NCBI RefSeq assembly: GCF_001625085.1 | Contig: NZ_BDAW01000009.1 | Coordinates: 186,001 to 250,000 of the forward strand | Source: Nocardia acidivorans NBRC 108247 | GTDB taxonomy: Bacteria > Actinomycetota > Actinomycetes > Mycobacteriales > Mycobacteriaceae | DNA: 64,000 nt | Direction: 5' to 3' | Shown here: one piece after another, positions 1-11,059 of the stretch | How the letters are laid out: each line of letters opens with the position of its first letter | How positions within the stretch are numbered: the first letter of the stretch is position 1 | Made by a program: the position numbers and the translations under genes | The notes under the pieces: model-generated | Told to the model about the DNA's origin: nothing | What the model saw: the letters and a program-made list of their open reading frames with translations, nothing else | The model's database searches: none

Positions 1-36
1 ACTTTGTTTTTCCAAGTTGCACGCTACAGTAGATGA

Positions 37-615
37 GTGCCCCGCCGAAGCTACGACCACTACTGTGCCGTCAGCCGCGCCCTCGATATCGTCGGCGACC
101 GCTGGAATCTGCTGGTCGTCCGCGAACTGTGTTCCGGCCCTCGCCGCTACAGCGATCTGTTCGCCGACCTGCCCGGCATCAGCACCGACGTCCTCGCCGC
201 TCGACTCAAGGAGTTGGAACGCGACGACATTCTCACCCGCCGCAAGGTCGGCCCGCGCACCGCGACCGCCGTCTACGAATTGACCCCCACCGGTATGGCC
301 CTGCGCCCGGCACTCGAGGCCCTCTCCGCCTGGGGCACCGAACACCTCGGCGAACGCCGCCCCACCGACGCCGTACGCGCGCACTGGTTCGCCCTCCCGC
401 TGGGACGCGCTGTCGCCGAGGTCCTTCCGATCGGCACCGCCACGGTGCATATCGGTGACACGGTCCTGCACTACAACATCACCGCCGCGGGCATCACCCA
501 CCACGACGGCCCGGCCCCCGCCTCGGACCTGGAGTTCCACCTGGATCTGGCGACCGCCGCCGAGGTGGCCACGGGAGCGCGCCCGCTCCCGGACCACTCG
601 CCGTCAGCTCTGTAG
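37..615 (+). CDS. HxlR-family transcriptional regulator
   Basis: This is a 192-residue regulator of the HxlR (MarR-like winged-helix) family, which usually controls a neighbouring redox or detoxification gene. Residues about 8-95 form the winged helix, with the family signatures CAVSRALDIVGDRWNLLVV and the segment around SDLFADLPGISTDVLAARL. The C-terminal half (about 110-190) resembles the SCP2-like ligand pocket attached to many actinobacterial HxlR proteins. The frame starts at a GTG; an ATG four bases upstream is in another frame. Its last 12 bases overlap the 3' end of the convergent CBS gene. Any divergent target would lie left of the window, so the regulon cannot be judged. Confidence 0.9.
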   Translation: MPRRSYDHYCAVSRALDIVGDRWNLLVVRELCSGPRRYSDLFADLPGISTDVLAARLKELERDDILTRRKVGPRTATAVYELTPTGMALRPALEALSAWGTEHLGERRPTDAVRAHWFALPLGRAVAEVLPIGTATVHIGDTVLHYNITAAGITHHDGPAPASDLEFHLDLATAAEVATGARPLPDHSPSAL

Positions 616-1032
616 ATACCGCACCAGATGCTCGCGCTCATCCTCGAGTTCGGCGATCTGGCTCTTCACCACATCCCCGATGCTCACGATTCCGACCATG
701 CGCCCGTCCTCGAGTACCGGCAGATGCCTGATTCGATGCTGGGTCATGGTCTCGTTCAACGTCTCCACCCGGTCATCGGGTGAGCAGGTGTGCACCGCCG
801 CCGTCATGATCTCCGCGACCGGCGCGTCGAGCAGATCGGCTCCGATGCCGTGCAGCCGCCGCACAATGTCGCGCTCGGAGGCGATACCGGAGATCAGCAC
901 GCCGTCCGGCGACACCACCACCGCGCCGACATTGTGTTCGGCGAGCACTTTCAATAGTTCACGCACGCTCGCATCGGGTGCGATAGTGACCACGCCAGGC
1001 CCTTTCCGGCGCAATAGTTCCGAGATTCGCAT
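604..1032 (-). CDS. CBS-domain protein
   Basis: This 142-residue protein consists of two tandem CBS motifs, a Bateman module that normally binds adenine nucleotides and acts as an energy or redox sensor. The first repeat contains GAVVVSPDGVLISGIASERDI (about residues 35-55) and the second contains RHLPVLEDGRMVGIVSIGDV (about 100-120). There is no attached enzymatic or channel domain, which is common for small actinobacterial CBS proteins. It lies downstream of the flavoprotein reductase on the same strand with an 89-base gap, so co-transcription is possible. No partner protein can be named from the sequence. Confidence 0.88.
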   Translation of the reverse strand: MRISELLRRKGPGVVTIAPDASVRELLKVLAEHNVGAVVVSPDGVLISGIASERDIVRRLHGIGADLLDAPVAEIMTAAVHTCSPDDRVETLNETMTQHRIRHLPVLEDGRMVGIVSIGDVVKSQIAELEDEREHLVRYLQS

Positions 1033-1121
1033 ATGTCCACCGCCATTGGATCGAACCGTCGATGTCTTTCAGGATGGACCGTTGACAAGGCGGTGAACAG
1101 CAACGATTTGCGCGCCGATGC

Positions 1122-2492
1122 CTAACTTGCAGGCAGTGCATCGAGGGCGGCCTCGATGGCACGGTGAAAGGTGGGGTAGGCGTAGATCATTCGGCGCAGG
1201 GTCGCGGTCGGGATCTCGGCATGGACTGCCAGAGTCAGGGCGGCGAGAACTTCGCCGCCGTCAGGGCCGACTGACGTCGCACCGACCAGGACGCCGCGGT
1301 CGGCATCCTCCACGAGTTTGATGAAACCGGCATTGCCCGCCTTATGGAGCCAGCCGCGGGTGGAGTCCTGCAACTTGGTGAATCCGGTGCGGACATTCAA
1401 GCCCTGGGCCCGGGCCTGGGCTTCGGTCAGCCCGACGCCCCCGATCTCGGGATCGGTGAAGGTGACGTGCGGGACGGCGTGATACTGGGCGGTCTCCGAG
1501 GAGGTGCCGAGAATGTCGGCGGCGGCGATGCGCGAGTGATACATGGACATGTGCGTGAATGCGCCGTGGCCCACGACATCGCCGATGGCCCAGACCTTGT
1601 CGGCCGCGCGCAGGCGGTCGTCGACGGGAATACCGTGAGCGTTCTCGTCCAGGCCGAGGGAACCGATCCCCAATGCCGTCAGGTCGGTCCGGCGGCCGGT
1701 CGCGATGAGCAGATGCCGGGCGCGAACCGGATCACCGCTGTCGAGTTCGACGGTGAACTCCGATCCGTCGTGACCGACGGCCGTGCCGTGTCCGCCGCGA
1801 ACCGCGATACCCTCGGCCTCGAACACCTCGGCCAGCAACTCTCCCGCTTCGGGTTCGTTCTGCGGCACCAGATGACTGGCGATCACGGTGACCTTCGCAC
1901 CGAACCGCGCGAAGACCTGCGCGAACTCCACGCCCACCGGTCCGCCGCCCATGACGATGAGCGATTCGGGCACCTCGGTGACGGCGACGGCCTCACGATT
2001 GGTCCAGTACGGGGTGTCGGCCAGACCGGGCAGCGCCGGAACCTGCGGTGCCGTACCGGGATTCAGCACAATTGCCCGATTCGCGTGGAATACCCGTTCG
2101 CCGTCGGCGGTCGCCACGGTCACCTCACCGGCCGCGGTGATCCGGCCCCAGCCGCGGACGAACTGTCCCCCGGCTTTCTCGAACTTCTCCACCGCTGCCG
2201 CATCGTCCCAGTTATCGGTGATCTCCTCGCGTACGCGGGCGGCGACAATGCTCCAATCCGGTGTCACCGCAGCCGATCCCGCGAGATCGCCGACCCGCCG
2301 CGCCTCGGCCAGCGTCCCGGCCGCGCGCACCATCGCCTTGGTGGGCACGCACGCGTAGTACGGGCACTCACCGCCGACCAACCGCCCGTCCACGCCGACG
2401 ACGGAGAGTCCGGCGCGCAGCAATCGGGTCGCCAGGTCCTCACCACCCGGACCCATTCCGATGACGACGGCATCCACGACTTCGGCTGGCAT
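1122..2492 (-). CDS. FAD-dependent pyridine nucleotide-disulfide oxidoreductase
   Basis: A 456-residue flavoprotein of the dihydrolipoamide dehydrogenase/mercuric reductase family. The N-terminal FAD-binding GxGxxG lies near residue 12. The redox-active pair is C43 and C48 in GGECPYYACVPTK, the expected Cys-x4-Cys spacing. A second dinucleotide fold begins at VMGGGPVGVEF for NAD(P)H. The C-terminal dimerisation domain ends with AYPTFHRAIEAALDAL; the usual His-Pro-Thr...Glu dyad is changed to Tyr-Pro-Thr, so the substrate may not be lipoamide. I chose the ATG at 2492 because GAGGAG lies just upstream, although the frame is open to 2528. Mycobacterial relatives include quinone reductases, but the substrate cannot be assigned here. 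Confidence 0.88.
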   Translation of the reverse strand: MPAEVVDAVVIGMGPGGEDLATRLLRAGLSVVGVDGRLVGGECPYYACVPTKAMVRAAGTLAEARRVGDLAGSAAVTPDWSIVAARVREEITDNWDDAAAVEKFEKAGGQFVRGWGRITAAGEVTVATADGERVFHANRAIVLNPGTAPQVPALPGLADTPYWTNREAVAVTEVPESLIVMGGGPVGVEFAQVFARFGAKVTVIASHLVPQNEPEAGELLAEVFEAEGIAVRGGHGTAVGHDGSEFTVELDSGDPVRARHLLIATGRRTDLTALGIGSLGLDENAHGIPVDDRLRAADKVWAIGDVVGHGAFTHMSMYHSRIAAADILGTSSETAQYHAVPHVTFTDPEIGGVGLTEAQARAQGLNVRTGFTKLQDSTRGWLHKAGNAGFIKLVEDADRGVLVGATSVGPDGGEVLAALTLAVHAEIPTATLRRMIYAYPTFHRAIEAALDALPAS

Positions 2493-2688
2493 AGCTCCTC
2501 TTTCGATCGAATCAGCGTTCGGAGGCAATCTCGCTCGACGTTAATGTCCGTTCGTGCGGCGCGACACCCGCCCCGCCGATCCGACCCGGTTCGGTCATAC
2601 TCGCCACGCCGGTGCGCGCGCCACGACGCGCGCGGAAATCCGGCGATCCTGCCACCAGCACTCATATCGAACACGTACCATCCGGTGC

Positions 2689-3099
2689 GTGGCCGAAGCG
2701 AAGCGTCCCGCCGCGTTGCGGGTTCTCGTTTACAGCAATGACGCCGATACTCGGAGGCAGGTGATGCTGGCTCTGGGTAGACGCCCGCACCCGGAATTGC
2801 CTCCCATCGAATACCTCGAGGTGGCCACCGGTCCGATTGTGCTCGAGCATATGGACGCCCATGAGCTCGATGTACTGATCCTCGATGGCGAATCCGCGCC
2901 GACCGGGGGCCTGGGCCTGGCCAAACAGCTCAAGGACGAGATCGCGGACTGCCCGCCGATCGTGGTCCTGACCGGCCGCCCGGATGACGCCTGGTTGGCG
3001 AACTGGTCGCGCGCCGAGGCCGCGGTCTCGCATCCGCTGGATCCGATCCGGTTGACCGATGCGGTGCTGGGCGTGCTCCGGAATCGTTCCGCCGCCTGA
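2689..3099 (+). CDS. Single-domain response regulator next to nuo
   Basis: A 136-residue receiver-domain protein without an output domain. The fold is visible as RVLVYSNDADTRRQV at the first strand, the likely phosphoacceptor D66 in LILDGE, a Thr in VVLTGRPDD, and a C-terminal helix. The GTG at 2689 is preferred over an ATG at 2554, because the 45 extra residues are basic, low-complexity and unlike the family. Established knowledge: Mycobacterium tuberculosis Rv3143, a similar stand-alone receiver, sits just upstream of its nuo operon, so this is probably the conserved counterpart. Its role in complex I control or in redox signalling is unknown. Confidence 0.8.
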   Translation: MAEAKRPAALRVLVYSNDADTRRQVMLALGRRPHPELPPIEYLEVATGPIVLEHMDAHELDVLILDGESAPTGGLGLAKQLKDEIADCPPIVVLTGRPDDAWLANWSRAEAAVSHPLDPIRLTDAVLGVLRNRSAA

Positions 3100-3146
3100 T
3101 TTCTCGCTCCCCACGACCAGGGGAAACCTCTGTCACGTGACATTCG

Positions 3147-3162
3147 CGATTCCGTCGAATCG
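3147..3162. promoter_or_regulatory. Inverted repeat in the nuo upstream region
   Basis: The 321-base gap 3100-3420 before nuoA is the only long non-coding stretch at the left end and should contain the nuo promoter. It holds a perfect inverted repeat, CGATTC-CGTC-GAATCG, which could be an operator. No confident -35/-10 pair was found, and no other gene is visible in the gap. Confidence 0.3.
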
Positions 3163-3420
3163 GTCATGAAAGACCGTTCCGAATTCGATCAAACGGAGTC
3201 GCGAAACGTCATGTATCTTCTTGCCTGAGTTGTAGGCTGTGCCGTAGCTCACACGAGCGCGGGCAACGGTATCAATGAAGCCGCCGCGTCAGTCCCCCGT
3301 TTTCCGCGCCCTCGACGAGTGGTGCCCTGGGTGTGACTGGCCCGGCAGACGACGATGTCAGCCCGCCTCGGCAGCTGCCGTCCGCAAGTGCGTCCAGTTC
3401 GCAGGAGGGGTAGTGCTGTT

Positions 3421-3801
3421 GTGAATATCGAGGTGCCGACGCTTGTCCTCGGCGCGGTGGCCGCCGCGTTCGGGGTGTTCTCCGTTCTCCTTGCGGCCCT
3501 GGTCGGGCCCAGCCGCTATAACCGCGCCAAGCTCGAAGCGTATGAGTGCGGTATCGAGCCGACCCCGCACGCCGTCGGCGGCGGGCCGGGAAATGGTGCG
3601 GGACAACGCTTCCCGGTGAAGTACTACCTCACCGCCATGTTGTTCATCATCTTCGACATCGAGATCGTCTTCCTCTACCCGTGGGCCGTGCACTTCGATT
3701 CGCTCGGACTGTTCGGGCTGGCGGCGATGGCGCTGTTCATCTTCAACGTCTCGGTGGCTTACGCCTACGAGTGGAGGCGGGGCGGGCTCAGCTGGGACTG
3801 A
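3421..3801 (+). CDS. nuoA: NADH-quinone oxidoreductase subunit A
   Basis: First gene of the complex I operon. NuoA (126 residues) is a small membrane subunit with three predicted transmembrane helices at about residues 8-30, 64-84 and 92-112. It helps form the quinone-site/membrane-arm junction with NuoH, J and K. Family hallmarks are the loop segment [11 protein letters not shown] and the [18 protein letters not shown] stretch with its conserved acidic residues. The frame is open upstream to an ATG at 3355. The GTG at 3421 is preferred because GGAGGGG lies just upstream and the product then has normal length (mycobacterial NuoA is about 128 residues). Confidence 0.95.
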   Translation: MNIEVPTLVLGAVAAAFGVFSVLLAALVGPSRYNRAKLEAYECGIEPTPHAVGGGPGNGAGQRFPVKYYLTAMLFIIFDIEIVFLYPWAVHFDSLGLFGLAAMALFIFNVSVAYAYEWRRGGLSWD

Positions 3802-3875
3802 GCCGCACACAGGGGATTCCAACCAGAGCGCCCCGCCCGGTGCGGGGCGCTCCGATCCGGGAGATGTAGTTCGAC

Positions 3876-4430
3876 ATGGGTCTCGAGGAGAAACTGCCCA
3901 GCGGCTTCCTGCTGAGCACGGTGGAAGATTTCGCCGGCTATATGCGCAAGAGTTCGCTGTGGCCGGCCACATTCGGTCTGGCCTGCTGCGCGATCGAGAT
4001 GATGGCCACGGGCGGCGGGCGATTCGATATCGCCCGCTTCGGTATGGAGGCGTTCCGCGCCTCACCGCGCCAGGCCGATCTGATGATCGTCGCCGGACGG
4101 GTGAGCCAGAAGATGGCCCCCGTCCTGCGTCAGGTCTACGACCAGATGACGGAACCGAAATGGGTGCTGGCCATGGGGGTCTGCGCATCCTCGGGCGGCA
4201 TGTTCAACAATTACGCCGTCGTACAGGGTGTGGATCACGTTGTGCCGGTGGACATCTACCTGCCCGGCTGCCCGCCGCGCCCGGAGATGCTGTTGAACGC
4301 GATCCTGAAGCTGCACGAGAAGATTCAGGAGATGCCGCTCGGCGTGAACCGCGAGGAGGCCGTGCGCGCCGCCGAGGCCGCCGCCCTCGCCAGCCCCACC
4401 ACCATTCAGATGAAGGGGCTGCTGCGATGA
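3876..4430 (+). CDS. nuoB: NADH-quinone oxidoreductase subunit B
   Basis: NuoB (184 residues) is the peripheral-arm subunit that carries the terminal [4Fe-4S] cluster N2, the direct electron donor to quinone. The four expected ligands are present: the tandem pair C37-C38 in [10 protein letters not shown]103 in GVCASSGG and C132 in LPGCPPRPE. The ATG is preceded by GGGAG. The gene follows nuoA after 74 bases and its stop overlaps the nuoC start in ATGA, indicating translational coupling. Nothing unusual was seen. Confidence 0.97.
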   Translation: MGLEEKLPSGFLLSTVEDFAGYMRKSSLWPATFGLACCAIEMMATGGGRFDIARFGMEAFRASPRQADLMIVAGRVSQKMAPVLRQVYDQMTEPKWVLAMGVCASSGGMFNNYAVVQGVDHVVPVDIYLPGCPPRPEMLLNAILKLHEKIQEMPLGVNREEAVRAAEAAALASPTTIQMKGLLR

Positions 4431-5242
4431 CCTTCGATGCACCCATCGGTACGGAGAGCCCCCCGGAGGACGCCGTGAAATCGCATGGGGAATCCAATCA
4501 GAAGCCCGAACCCGAGCCGGTGGAGGAGCAGCTCGCGGCGGGTGAGATCGAGCCTGGCGCAACGGAATCCGCCGCACCCGCCGATGAGGTGATCGGCGTG
4601 CGCAAGGGCATGTTCGGTGTCACCGGCACCGGCGACACCTCCGGCTACGGTCGGCTGGTACGCACGGTCAGCCTGCCCGGCGGCAGCGCTCCCCCGTACG
4701 GCGGCTACTTCGACGAGTTGGTCGCGATCCTGCACGATGTGCTCGCGGTGTCGAGCGTCCGCTTCGAGGATGCCATCGAGAAGATCGTGGTCTTCCGGGA
4801 CGAACTGACCCTGCACGTGCGGCGCGAACACCTGCCCGTGGTGGCGAAGACATTGCGCGACAACGAGAAACTGCGTTTCGAACTCTGCCTGGGCGTGAAC
4901 GGCGCCCATTTCCCGGAGGACTCCGGCCGCGAATTGCACGCGGTCTACCACCTGAACTCCATCACCCACAATCGCCGGGTGCGCCTGGAGGTGTCGATTC
5001 CGGACGCGGATCCGCACATGCCCTCGCTGTATTCGGTGTACCCGACCACGGATTGGCACGAGCGCGAGACCTACGACTTCTTCGGCATCCTGTTCGACGG
5101 TCACCCGTCGCTGACCAGGATTTCGATGCCCGATGACTGGCGCGGTCACCCCCAGCGCAAGGATTACCCGCTCGGCGGGATCCCGGTCGAATACAAGGGC
5201 GCGCGTATCCCGCCGCCCGACGAGCGGAGGGCGTACAGCTAA
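4427..5242 (+). CDS. nuoC: NADH-quinone oxidoreductase subunit C
   Basis: NuoC (271 residues) is the 30-kDa peripheral subunit that packs against NuoD and NuoB. The conserved C-terminal signature lies around [20 protein letters not shown], followed by RKDYPLGG. The first about 65 residues are an acidic, Pro/Glu-rich extension that looks disordered, as in mycobacterial homologues. The ATG at 4427 overlaps the nuoB stop (ATGA); the longer frame upstream of this point is only a shadow of nuoB. NuoC and NuoD are separate genes here, not fused as in Escherichia coli. nuoD begins at the next base after the stop. Confidence 0.95.
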   Translation: MTFDAPIGTESPPEDAVKSHGESNQKPEPEPVEEQLAAGEIEPGATESAAPADEVIGVRKGMFGVTGTGDTSGYGRLVRTVSLPGGSAPPYGGYFDELVAILHDVLAVSSVRFEDAIEKIVVFRDELTLHVRREHLPVVAKTLRDNEKLRFELCLGVNGAHFPEDSGRELHAVYHLNSITHNRRVRLEVSIPDADPHMPSLYSVYPTTDWHERETYDFFGILFDGHPSLTRISMPDDWRGHPQRKDYPLGGIPVEYKGARIPPPDERRAYS

Positions 5243-6574
5243 ATGAACGACACAGATATCCAGTCCCGTCCGGAAACCGCGGAACGACCGGAACGCGTCA
5301 TCACGGTCGGCGGCAATGACTGGGACGAAATCTCCGCTGCCCTGGACGGGGCCGCCGAGGAACGCATAGTCGTGAATATGGGCCCACAGCACCCCAGTAC
5401 GCACGGGGTGCTACGGCTGATTCTGGAGATCGAGGGCGAGACGGTCACCGAGGCCAGGTGCGGTATCGGCTACCTGCACACCGGGATCGAGAAGAATCTG
5501 GAATACCGCAGCTGGGTGCAGGGCGTCACGTTCGTCACGCGCATGGACTACCTGTCGCCGTTCTTCAATGAGACGGCGTACTGCCTGGGCGTGGAGAAGC
5601 TGCTCGGCATCACCGACGATATTCCCGAGCGCGCCAATGTCATTCGCGTCATGCTCATGGAACTCAATCGCATATCCTCGCATCTGGTGGCGCTGGCCAC
5701 CGGCGGTATGGAATTGGGCGCGCTGACGCCCATGCTGTTCGGATTCCGCGAGCGCGAACTGATTCTCGACGTCTTCGAGAACATCACCGGATTGCGCATG
5801 AATCACGCGTATATCCGGCCCGGTGGTGTGTCGCAGGATCTGCCCGACGATGGCGTCGCCAAGGTGCGCGAACTACTCGATCTCATGCCCAAGCGGCTGC
5901 GGGATATGGAACTGCTGCTCAATGAGAACCCCATTTGGAAGGCTCGCACCCGCAATGTCGGTGTGCTCGATCTGACCGGCTGTATGGCGCTGGGCGTTAC
6001 CGGCCCGGTGCTGCGCTCCACCGGTCTGCCGCACGATCTGCGCAAGGCCCAGCCGTATTGCGGTTATGAGACCTACGAATTCGATGTCATGACCGATACC
6101 GGCTGCGACTGCTACGGCCGCTACCTCATTCGGGTGAACGAGATGAAGGAATCGCTCAAGATCATCGAGCAATGCCTGGACAAGCTGCGACCGGGCCCGG
6201 TCATGGTGGCGGACAAGAAGATCGCCTGGCCGGCCGATCTGCAACTGGGGCCGGACGGTCTGGGCAATTCGCCGGAGCACATCGGCAATATCATGGGCAA
6301 GTCGATGGAATCGCTCATCCACCACTTCAAACTCGTCACCGAGGGCCTGCGGGTTCCGCCCGGCCAGGTGTACGTGGCGGTGGAGTCCCCGCGCGGTGAG
6401 CTCGGCGTGCACATGGTGAGCGACGGCGGCACTCGGCCGTACCGGGTGCACTACCGCGACCCCTCGTTCACGAATCTGCAAGCGGTGGCGGCAATGTGCG
6501 AGGGCGGCCTGGTCGCCGATGTGATCGCCGCGGTGGCCAGTATCGATCCCGTCATGGGCGGAGTGGACCGTTGA
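5243..6574 (+). CDS. nuoD: NADH-quinone oxidoreductase subunit D
   Basis: NuoD (443 residues) is the 49-kDa subunit that lines the quinone-binding cavity with NuoB and is related to the large subunit of [NiFe] hydrogenases. Diagnostic segments are [14 protein letters not shown] near residue 35 (the quinone-site loop), LELEG-like [15 protein letters not shown] in the middle, and the C-terminal [16 protein letters not shown]. The hydrogenase Ni ligands are absent, as expected. ATG follows directly on the nuoC stop, with GCGGAGGGC as ribosome binding site. The stop overlaps the TTG start of nuoE. Confidence 0.97.
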   Translation: MNDTDIQSRPETAERPERVITVGGNDWDEISAALDGAAEERIVVNMGPQHPSTHGVLRLILEIEGETVTEARCGIGYLHTGIEKNLEYRSWVQGVTFVTRMDYLSPFFNETAYCLGVEKLLGITDDIPERANVIRVMLMELNRISSHLVALATGGMELGALTPMLFGFRERELILDVFENITGLRMNHAYIRPGGVSQDLPDDGVAKVRELLDLMPKRLRDMELLLNENPIWKARTRNVGVLDLTGCMALGVTGPVLRSTGLPHDLRKAQPYCGYETYEFDVMTDTGCDCYGRYLIRVNEMKESLKIIEQCLDKLRPGPVMVADKKIAWPADLQLGPDGLGNSPEHIGNIMGKSMESLIHHFKLVTEGLRVPPGQVYVAVESPRGELGVHMVSDGGTRPYRVHYRDPSFTNLQAVAAMCEGGLVADVIAAVASIDPVMGGVDR

Positions 6575-7263
6575 CAGAGATTCTTCTCAACCTGAGCGTG
6601 CGCCCCATCCCGTATCCGCAGCCGGTGCACGACCGGCTCCAGGTGGAGGCCAAGGAGATCATCGCGCGGTATCCGCATCCGCGTTCGGCACTGCTGCCCC
6701 TTCTGCACCTCGTGCAATCGGTGGAGAGCTACGTCTCGGGCACCGGTATCGAATTCTGTGCCGAGCAGCTGGGATTGACCGATGCCGAGGTGACCGCGGT
6801 CGCCACCTTCTACTCCATGTATCGGCGCGGGCGCACCGGCGACTATCACGTCGGGGTGTGCACCAACACGCTGTGCGCGGTCATGGGCGGCGATGAGATC
6901 TACGCGGAACTGAAGCAGCATTTGGGAATCAAGCACGGGGAGACCACAGCCGACGGCGCGGTCACCCTCGAACACATCGAGTGCAATGCCGCCTGCGATT
7001 ACGCGCCCGTGGTCATGGTCAATTGGGAGTTCTTCGACAACCAGACCCCGGAATCGGCACGGGCCATGGTGGATTCGCTGCGCAAGGGTGATGAGGTGAC
7101 AGGTACGCGCAGCGGTATTCCGCTGTGCAAGTTCCGCGATACCGCGCGCATTCTCGCCGGCTATCCGGACACGCGCCCCGGCGCCACCGATGGCGCACCC
7201 GGCCCCGCGACCCTCGCGGGTCTGCGAGTGGCCGAACAGGATTCGAACGGAGGCGGGAAGTGA
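6571..7263 (+). CDS. nuoE: NADH-quinone oxidoreductase subunit E
   Basis: NuoE (230 residues) is the 24-kDa thioredoxin-fold subunit that carries [2Fe-2S] cluster N1a in the NADH-oxidising module. The four ligands are C97 and C102 (CTNTLCAV) and C138 and C142 (CNAACDYAP). The start is a TTG that overlaps the nuoD stop (TTGA). No other start codon occurs in frame at the right place, since the upstream extension is antisense to nothing but overlaps nuoD coding sequence. The C-terminal about 65 residues after the cluster domain are variable and Pro/Gly-rich. The stop overlaps the nuoF start. Confidence 0.94.
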   Translation: MTEILLNLSVRPIPYPQPVHDRLQVEAKEIIARYPHPRSALLPLLHLVQSVESYVSGTGIEFCAEQLGLTDAEVTAVATFYSMYRRGRTGDYHVGVCTNTLCAVMGGDEIYAELKQHLGIKHGETTADGAVTLEHIECNAACDYAPVVMVNWEFFDNQTPESARAMVDSLRKGDEVTGTRSGIPLCKFRDTARILAGYPDTRPGATDGAPGPATLAGLRVAEQDSNGGGK

Positions 7264-8597
7264 CCCAGACCCAGGCCGCCCCGCGGGGACTGACCCCGGT
7301 GCTCTCCAAATACTGGGCCGAACCCGATTCCTGGACCCTGGCGGCGTATCGCAGCCAGGGCGGGTATCGCGGACTGCCCAAGGCATTGCGCATGCAGCCC
7401 GACGAGGTGATCGCGACCGTCAAGGACTCCGGTCTGCGCGGACGCGGTGGCGCGGGCTTCCCGACCGGACTGAAGTGGGGATTCATCCCGCAGGGGCCCG
7501 GCCCAGACGGGGTGACCAAACCGCACTACCTGGTGGTCAATGCCGATGAGTCCGAACCCGGTACGTGCAAGGACATTCCGCTCATGCTGGCGAGTCCGCA
7601 CGCACTCATCGAGGGCGTGATCATCGCCTCGTACGCGATTCGCGCCTCGCACGCCTTCATCTACGTGCGCGGCGAGGTCGTTCCGGTGCTGCGGCGTTTG
7701 CAGGCCGCGGTCGAACAGGCTTATGCCGCAGGGTATCTCGGCGACAATATCAAGGGCTCGGGCTACAACCTCGAGGTTATCGTGCACGCCGGTGCGGGCG
7801 CGTACATATGCGGTGAGGAGACCGCACTCCTGGATTCGCTGGAGGGTCGTCGCGGTCAGCCGCGGCTGCGCCCGCCATTCCCGGCCGTGGCGGGTCTGTA
7901 CGCCTGCCCGACCGTGGTCAACAATGTGGAGTCCATCGCCTCGGTCCCGTCGATTCTCGCCAATGGCGTGGATTGGTTCCGGTCCTTCGGCAGTGAGAAG
8001 TCCCCGGGCTTCACCCTCTACTCGCTCTCCGGTCACGTGACGCGACCGGGGCAGTATGAGGCGGCCCTGGGAATCACCCTGCGCGAGTTGCTGACTCATG
8101 CGGGCGGCGTCCGCGAGGGGCACACCCTCAAGTTCTGGACCCCGGGCGGCTCCTCCACCCCGATCTTCACCGATGAGCATCTGGACGTCCCCCTCGACTA
8201 CGAGGGTGTCGCCGCCGCCGGATCCATGTTGGGCACCAAGGCCTTGCAGATCTTCGACGACACCACCTGTGTGGTGCGCGCCGTACTGCGCTGGACCGAG
8301 TTCTACGCCCACGAATCCTGTGGCAAGTGCACGCCCTGCCGCGAGGGCACCTACTGGCTGGTCCAGCTGCTCGAGCGCCTGGAGAAGGGCACCGGCGACG
8401 AGACCGATCTCGACAAGCTGATGGATATCGCCGACAACATCAATGGCAAATCCTTCTGCGCCCTCGGTGACGGTGCGGCGAGCCCGATCTTCTCCTCCCT
8501 GAAGTACTTCCGCGACGAGTACGTCGAGCACATCCGCCTCGGCGCATGCCCGTTCGACCCGGCCCGGTCCACCGCCTGGGCTGAAGGAGCGCGATGA
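7260..8597 (+). CDS. nuoF: NADH-quinone oxidoreductase subunit F
   Basis: NuoF (445 residues, the same length as in mycobacteria) binds NADH and FMN and holds cluster N3. The FMN/NADH site is marked by [16 protein letters not shown] near residue 60 and by [32 protein letters not shown] follows at about residue 180. The [4Fe-4S] ligands are in [12 protein letters not shown] from C354, with a further Cys in [12 protein letters not shown] at 7260 overlaps the nuoE stop (GTGA). The 45 codons upstream in frame belong to a shadow frame of nuoE. Confidence 0.96.
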   Translation: MTQTQAAPRGLTPVLSKYWAEPDSWTLAAYRSQGGYRGLPKALRMQPDEVIATVKDSGLRGRGGAGFPTGLKWGFIPQGPGPDGVTKPHYLVVNADESEPGTCKDIPLMLASPHALIEGVIIASYAIRASHAFIYVRGEVVPVLRRLQAAVEQAYAAGYLGDNIKGSGYNLEVIVHAGAGAYICGEETALLDSLEGRRGQPRLRPPFPAVAGLYACPTVVNNVESIASVPSILANGVDWFRSFGSEKSPGFTLYSLSGHVTRPGQYEAALGITLRELLTHAGGVREGHTLKFWTPGGSSTPIFTDEHLDVPLDYEGVAAAGSMLGTKALQIFDDTTCVVRAVLRWTEFYAHESCGKCTPCREGTYWLVQLLERLEKGTGDETDLDKLMDIADNINGKSFCALGDGAASPIFSSLKYFRDEYVEHIRLGACPFDPARSTAWAEGAR

Positions 8598-11059
8598 CAG
8601 CCATAGCGAACTCCAATACCAGCGGGGTTACCCCCACCGAAATGGTGAGCGTAATCATCGATGGCACAACGGTTTCCGTGCCCGCGGGCACATTGGTCAT
8701 CCGGGCCGCCGAGCTGATCGGTGTGCAGATCCCCCGGTTCTGTGATCACCCGCTGCTCGATCCGGTGGGTGCGTGCCGTCAGTGTCTGGTCGAGGTGGAG
8801 GGGCAGCGCAAGCCGGTTGCCTCCTGCACCCAGACGGTCAGCGAAGGCATGGTGATCCACACCCAGTTGTCCTCTCCCGCAGCGGAGAAGGCGCAGGAGG
8901 GGGTGATGGAGCTGCTGCTCATCAATCATCCCCTGGATTGCCCGGTCTGCGATAAGGGCGGCGAATGCCCGCTGCAGAACCAGGCCATGTCCAGCGGGCG
9001 GGCCGAATCGCGGTTCGACGGCGAGAAGCGGACCTATCCCAAGCCGATTCCGCTGTCCTCGGCGATTCTGCTCGATCGGGAGCGCTGCGTGCTGTGCGCG
9101 CGGTGCACCCGGTTCTCGCAGCAGGTGGCGGGCGATCCATTCATCGAGTTGATGGATCGCGGTGCGCTGCAACAGGTCGGCATTGCCGCCGGGGAGCCGA
9201 TGGACTCCTATTTCTCGGGCAATACCGTGCAGATCTGCCCGGTGGGCGCGCTCACCGGCAGCACCTATCGCTTCCGCGCCCGGCCGTTCGACCTGGTGTC
9301 CAGCCCGGCGGTGTGCGAACACTGCGCCTCGGGCTGTGCCCAGCGCACCGATCATCGGCGCGGAAAGGTCATGCGCCGCTTGGCCGGTGACGATCCGCAG
9401 GTCAATGAGGAGTGGAACTGCGATAAGGGCCGCTTCGCCTTCCAGTACGCCACCGAACGGGATCGGCTCACCACTCCCCTTGTGCGCACCTGGGACGGCA
9501 CCCTGCAACCCGCTTCGTGGTCCGAGGCCATCGCGCATGCCGCACGGGGGCTGGCCGCGGCGCGCGGGAACGCGGGCGTGCTGGTCGGCGGTCGCGTGAC
9601 CATGGAGGACGCCTACGCCTACGCCAAGTTCGCGCGCATCGGCCTGGCCACCAATGACATCGACTTCCGCGCTCGCGAGCATTCGGCGGAGGAGGCCGAT
9701 TTTCTGGCCGCCCGGATCGCCGGGCAGGGCATTACGGTCGACTACGAAGCCTTGGAGCGCGCCCCGATCGTGGTGTTCGCCGGCTTCGAGGCCGAGGAAG
9801 AATCGCCGATCGTCTACCTGCGCCTGCGCAAGGCCGCCCGCAAGCACGGCACCGAAATCTATTCGCTCGCGCCGTACACCACCCGCGGCCTCCAGCGCAT
9901 GAACGGGACACTGCTGCCGACGGCTCCGGGCGCCGAACCGCATCTGCTCGAGGCCATCCGGACGGGTGAAACCGATTCCGTCGCGGTGGCTCCCGGTCAT
10001 CTGGAGCACATCGCCACCCTGCTGCGCGAACCCGGTGCGCTGATCCTGGTGGGCGAACGACTCGGCGGTATTCCGGGCGGCCTGTCCGCCGCGGCCCGCC
10101 TGGCCGATGACACCGGAGCCAAGCTGGCCTGGATTCCGCGCCGCGCGGGCGAGCGCGGAGCTCTCGAGGCGGGCGCACTGCCGGTCCTGCTCCCGGGTGG
10201 TCGCCCGGTCGCCGATCCGGTTGCGCGCCACCAGGTTCGCGAAGCCTGGGGCTCGGATGAGCTGCCCATGAAACCGGGCCGCGATACCAGCGCCATCCTG
10301 GCCGCCGCGCCCACCCTGGGCGCACTGCTCATCGGCGGTGTCGAGGTCGGCGATATGCCGGATCCGCATGCCGCGCTCACCGCCATCGACGCCGCGAGTT
10401 TCGTTGTCAGCCTGGAGCTTCGGGCCAGCGATATCAGCGATCGCGCCGATGTGGTGTTCCCGGTGGCCTCGGCCATGGAGAAGGCGGGCACCTTCCTCAC
10501 ATGGGAGGGCCGCCATCGCCAGTTCGAGGCCGCGCTGCGCGACTCCACCGTGCGCCGCGAATCCGCGCCCATGCCCGAGCATCGTGTCCTGGACGCCATC
10601 GCGCACGAGATGGGCGTTCGCCTCGGCCTGCCCGATGTCTCCAGTGCCCGAGCCGAATTGGCGGATCTCGGTACCTGGGACGGACCGGCCGCGGCGACCC
10701 CGGTGCACCGGCCGCATCCCCTGCCGCAGCCCACTTCGGGCACGGCGATCCTGTCCGCCTGGCGCATGCTCATCGATCGCGGCAAATTGCAGGACGGCGA
10801 ACCCAATCTCGCCGGGACCGCCCGCCCGCCGGTGGTGCGGCTCTCGCACGACACCGCCGCCGAAATCGGCGCCACCACCGGCGATCCGGTGACGGTCGGC
10901 AATGACCACGGCCATATCACCCTCCCGCTCATCATCACCGAGATGCCGGACCGGGTCGTATGGCTGCCCATGAATTCCCCCGGGGCCGATGTGCTGGTGC
11001 AGCTCGGCACCACACCCGGCCACGTCGTGCGCATCCGTCGGGAGGACCACCGTGAGTGA
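8594..11059 (+). CDS. nuoG: NADH-quinone oxidoreductase subunit G
   Basis: NuoG (821 residues) is the 75-kDa electron-transfer subunit of the peripheral arm. Its N-terminal ferredoxin-like domain holds [2Fe-2S] cluster N1b, with Cys in [18 protein letters not shown] and further on in VASCTQ. Next come the His/Cys N5 ligands and the [4Fe-4S] motif [12 protein letters not shown] with CPVGALT for N4. The molybdopterin-oxidoreductase-like domain begins near [13 protein letters not shown], which provides the four-Cys set of the extra cluster N7. The remaining about 550 residues are the non-catalytic molybdopterin-like domain. ATGA overlap with nuoF; the end overlaps the start of nuoH by eight bases. 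Confidence 0.95.
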   Translation: MTAIANSNTSGVTPTEMVSVIIDGTTVSVPAGTLVIRAAELIGVQIPRFCDHPLLDPVGACRQCLVEVEGQRKPVASCTQTVSEGMVIHTQLSSPAAEKAQEGVMELLLINHPLDCPVCDKGGECPLQNQAMSSGRAESRFDGEKRTYPKPIPLSSAILLDRERCVLCARCTRFSQQVAGDPFIELMDRGALQQVGIAAGEPMDSYFSGNTVQICPVGALTGSTYRFRARPFDLVSSPAVCEHCASGCAQRTDHRRGKVMRRLAGDDPQVNEEWNCDKGRFAFQYATERDRLTTPLVRTWDGTLQPASWSEAIAHAARGLAAARGNAGVLVGGRVTMEDAYAYAKFARIGLATNDIDFRAREHSAEEADFLAARIAGQGITVDYEALERAPIVVFAGFEAEEESPIVYLRLRKAARKHGTEIYSLAPYTTRGLQRMNGTLLPTAPGAEPHLLEAIRTGETDSVAVAPGHLEHIATLLREPGALILVGERLGGIPGGLSAAARLADDTGAKLAWIPRRAGERGALEAGALPVLLPGGRPVADPVARHQVREAWGSDELPMKPGRDTSAILAAAPTLGALLIGGVEVGDMPDPHAALTAIDAASFVVSLELRASDISDRADVVFPVASAMEKAGTFLTWEGRHRQFEAALRDSTVRRESAPMPEHRVLDAIAHEMGVRLGLPDVSSARAELADLGTWDGPAAATPVHRPHPLPQPTSGTAILSAWRMLIDRGKLQDGEPNLAGTARPPVVRLSHDTAAEIGATTGDPVTVGNDHGHITLPLIITEMPDRVVWLPMNSPGADVLVQLGTTPGHVVRIRREDHRE

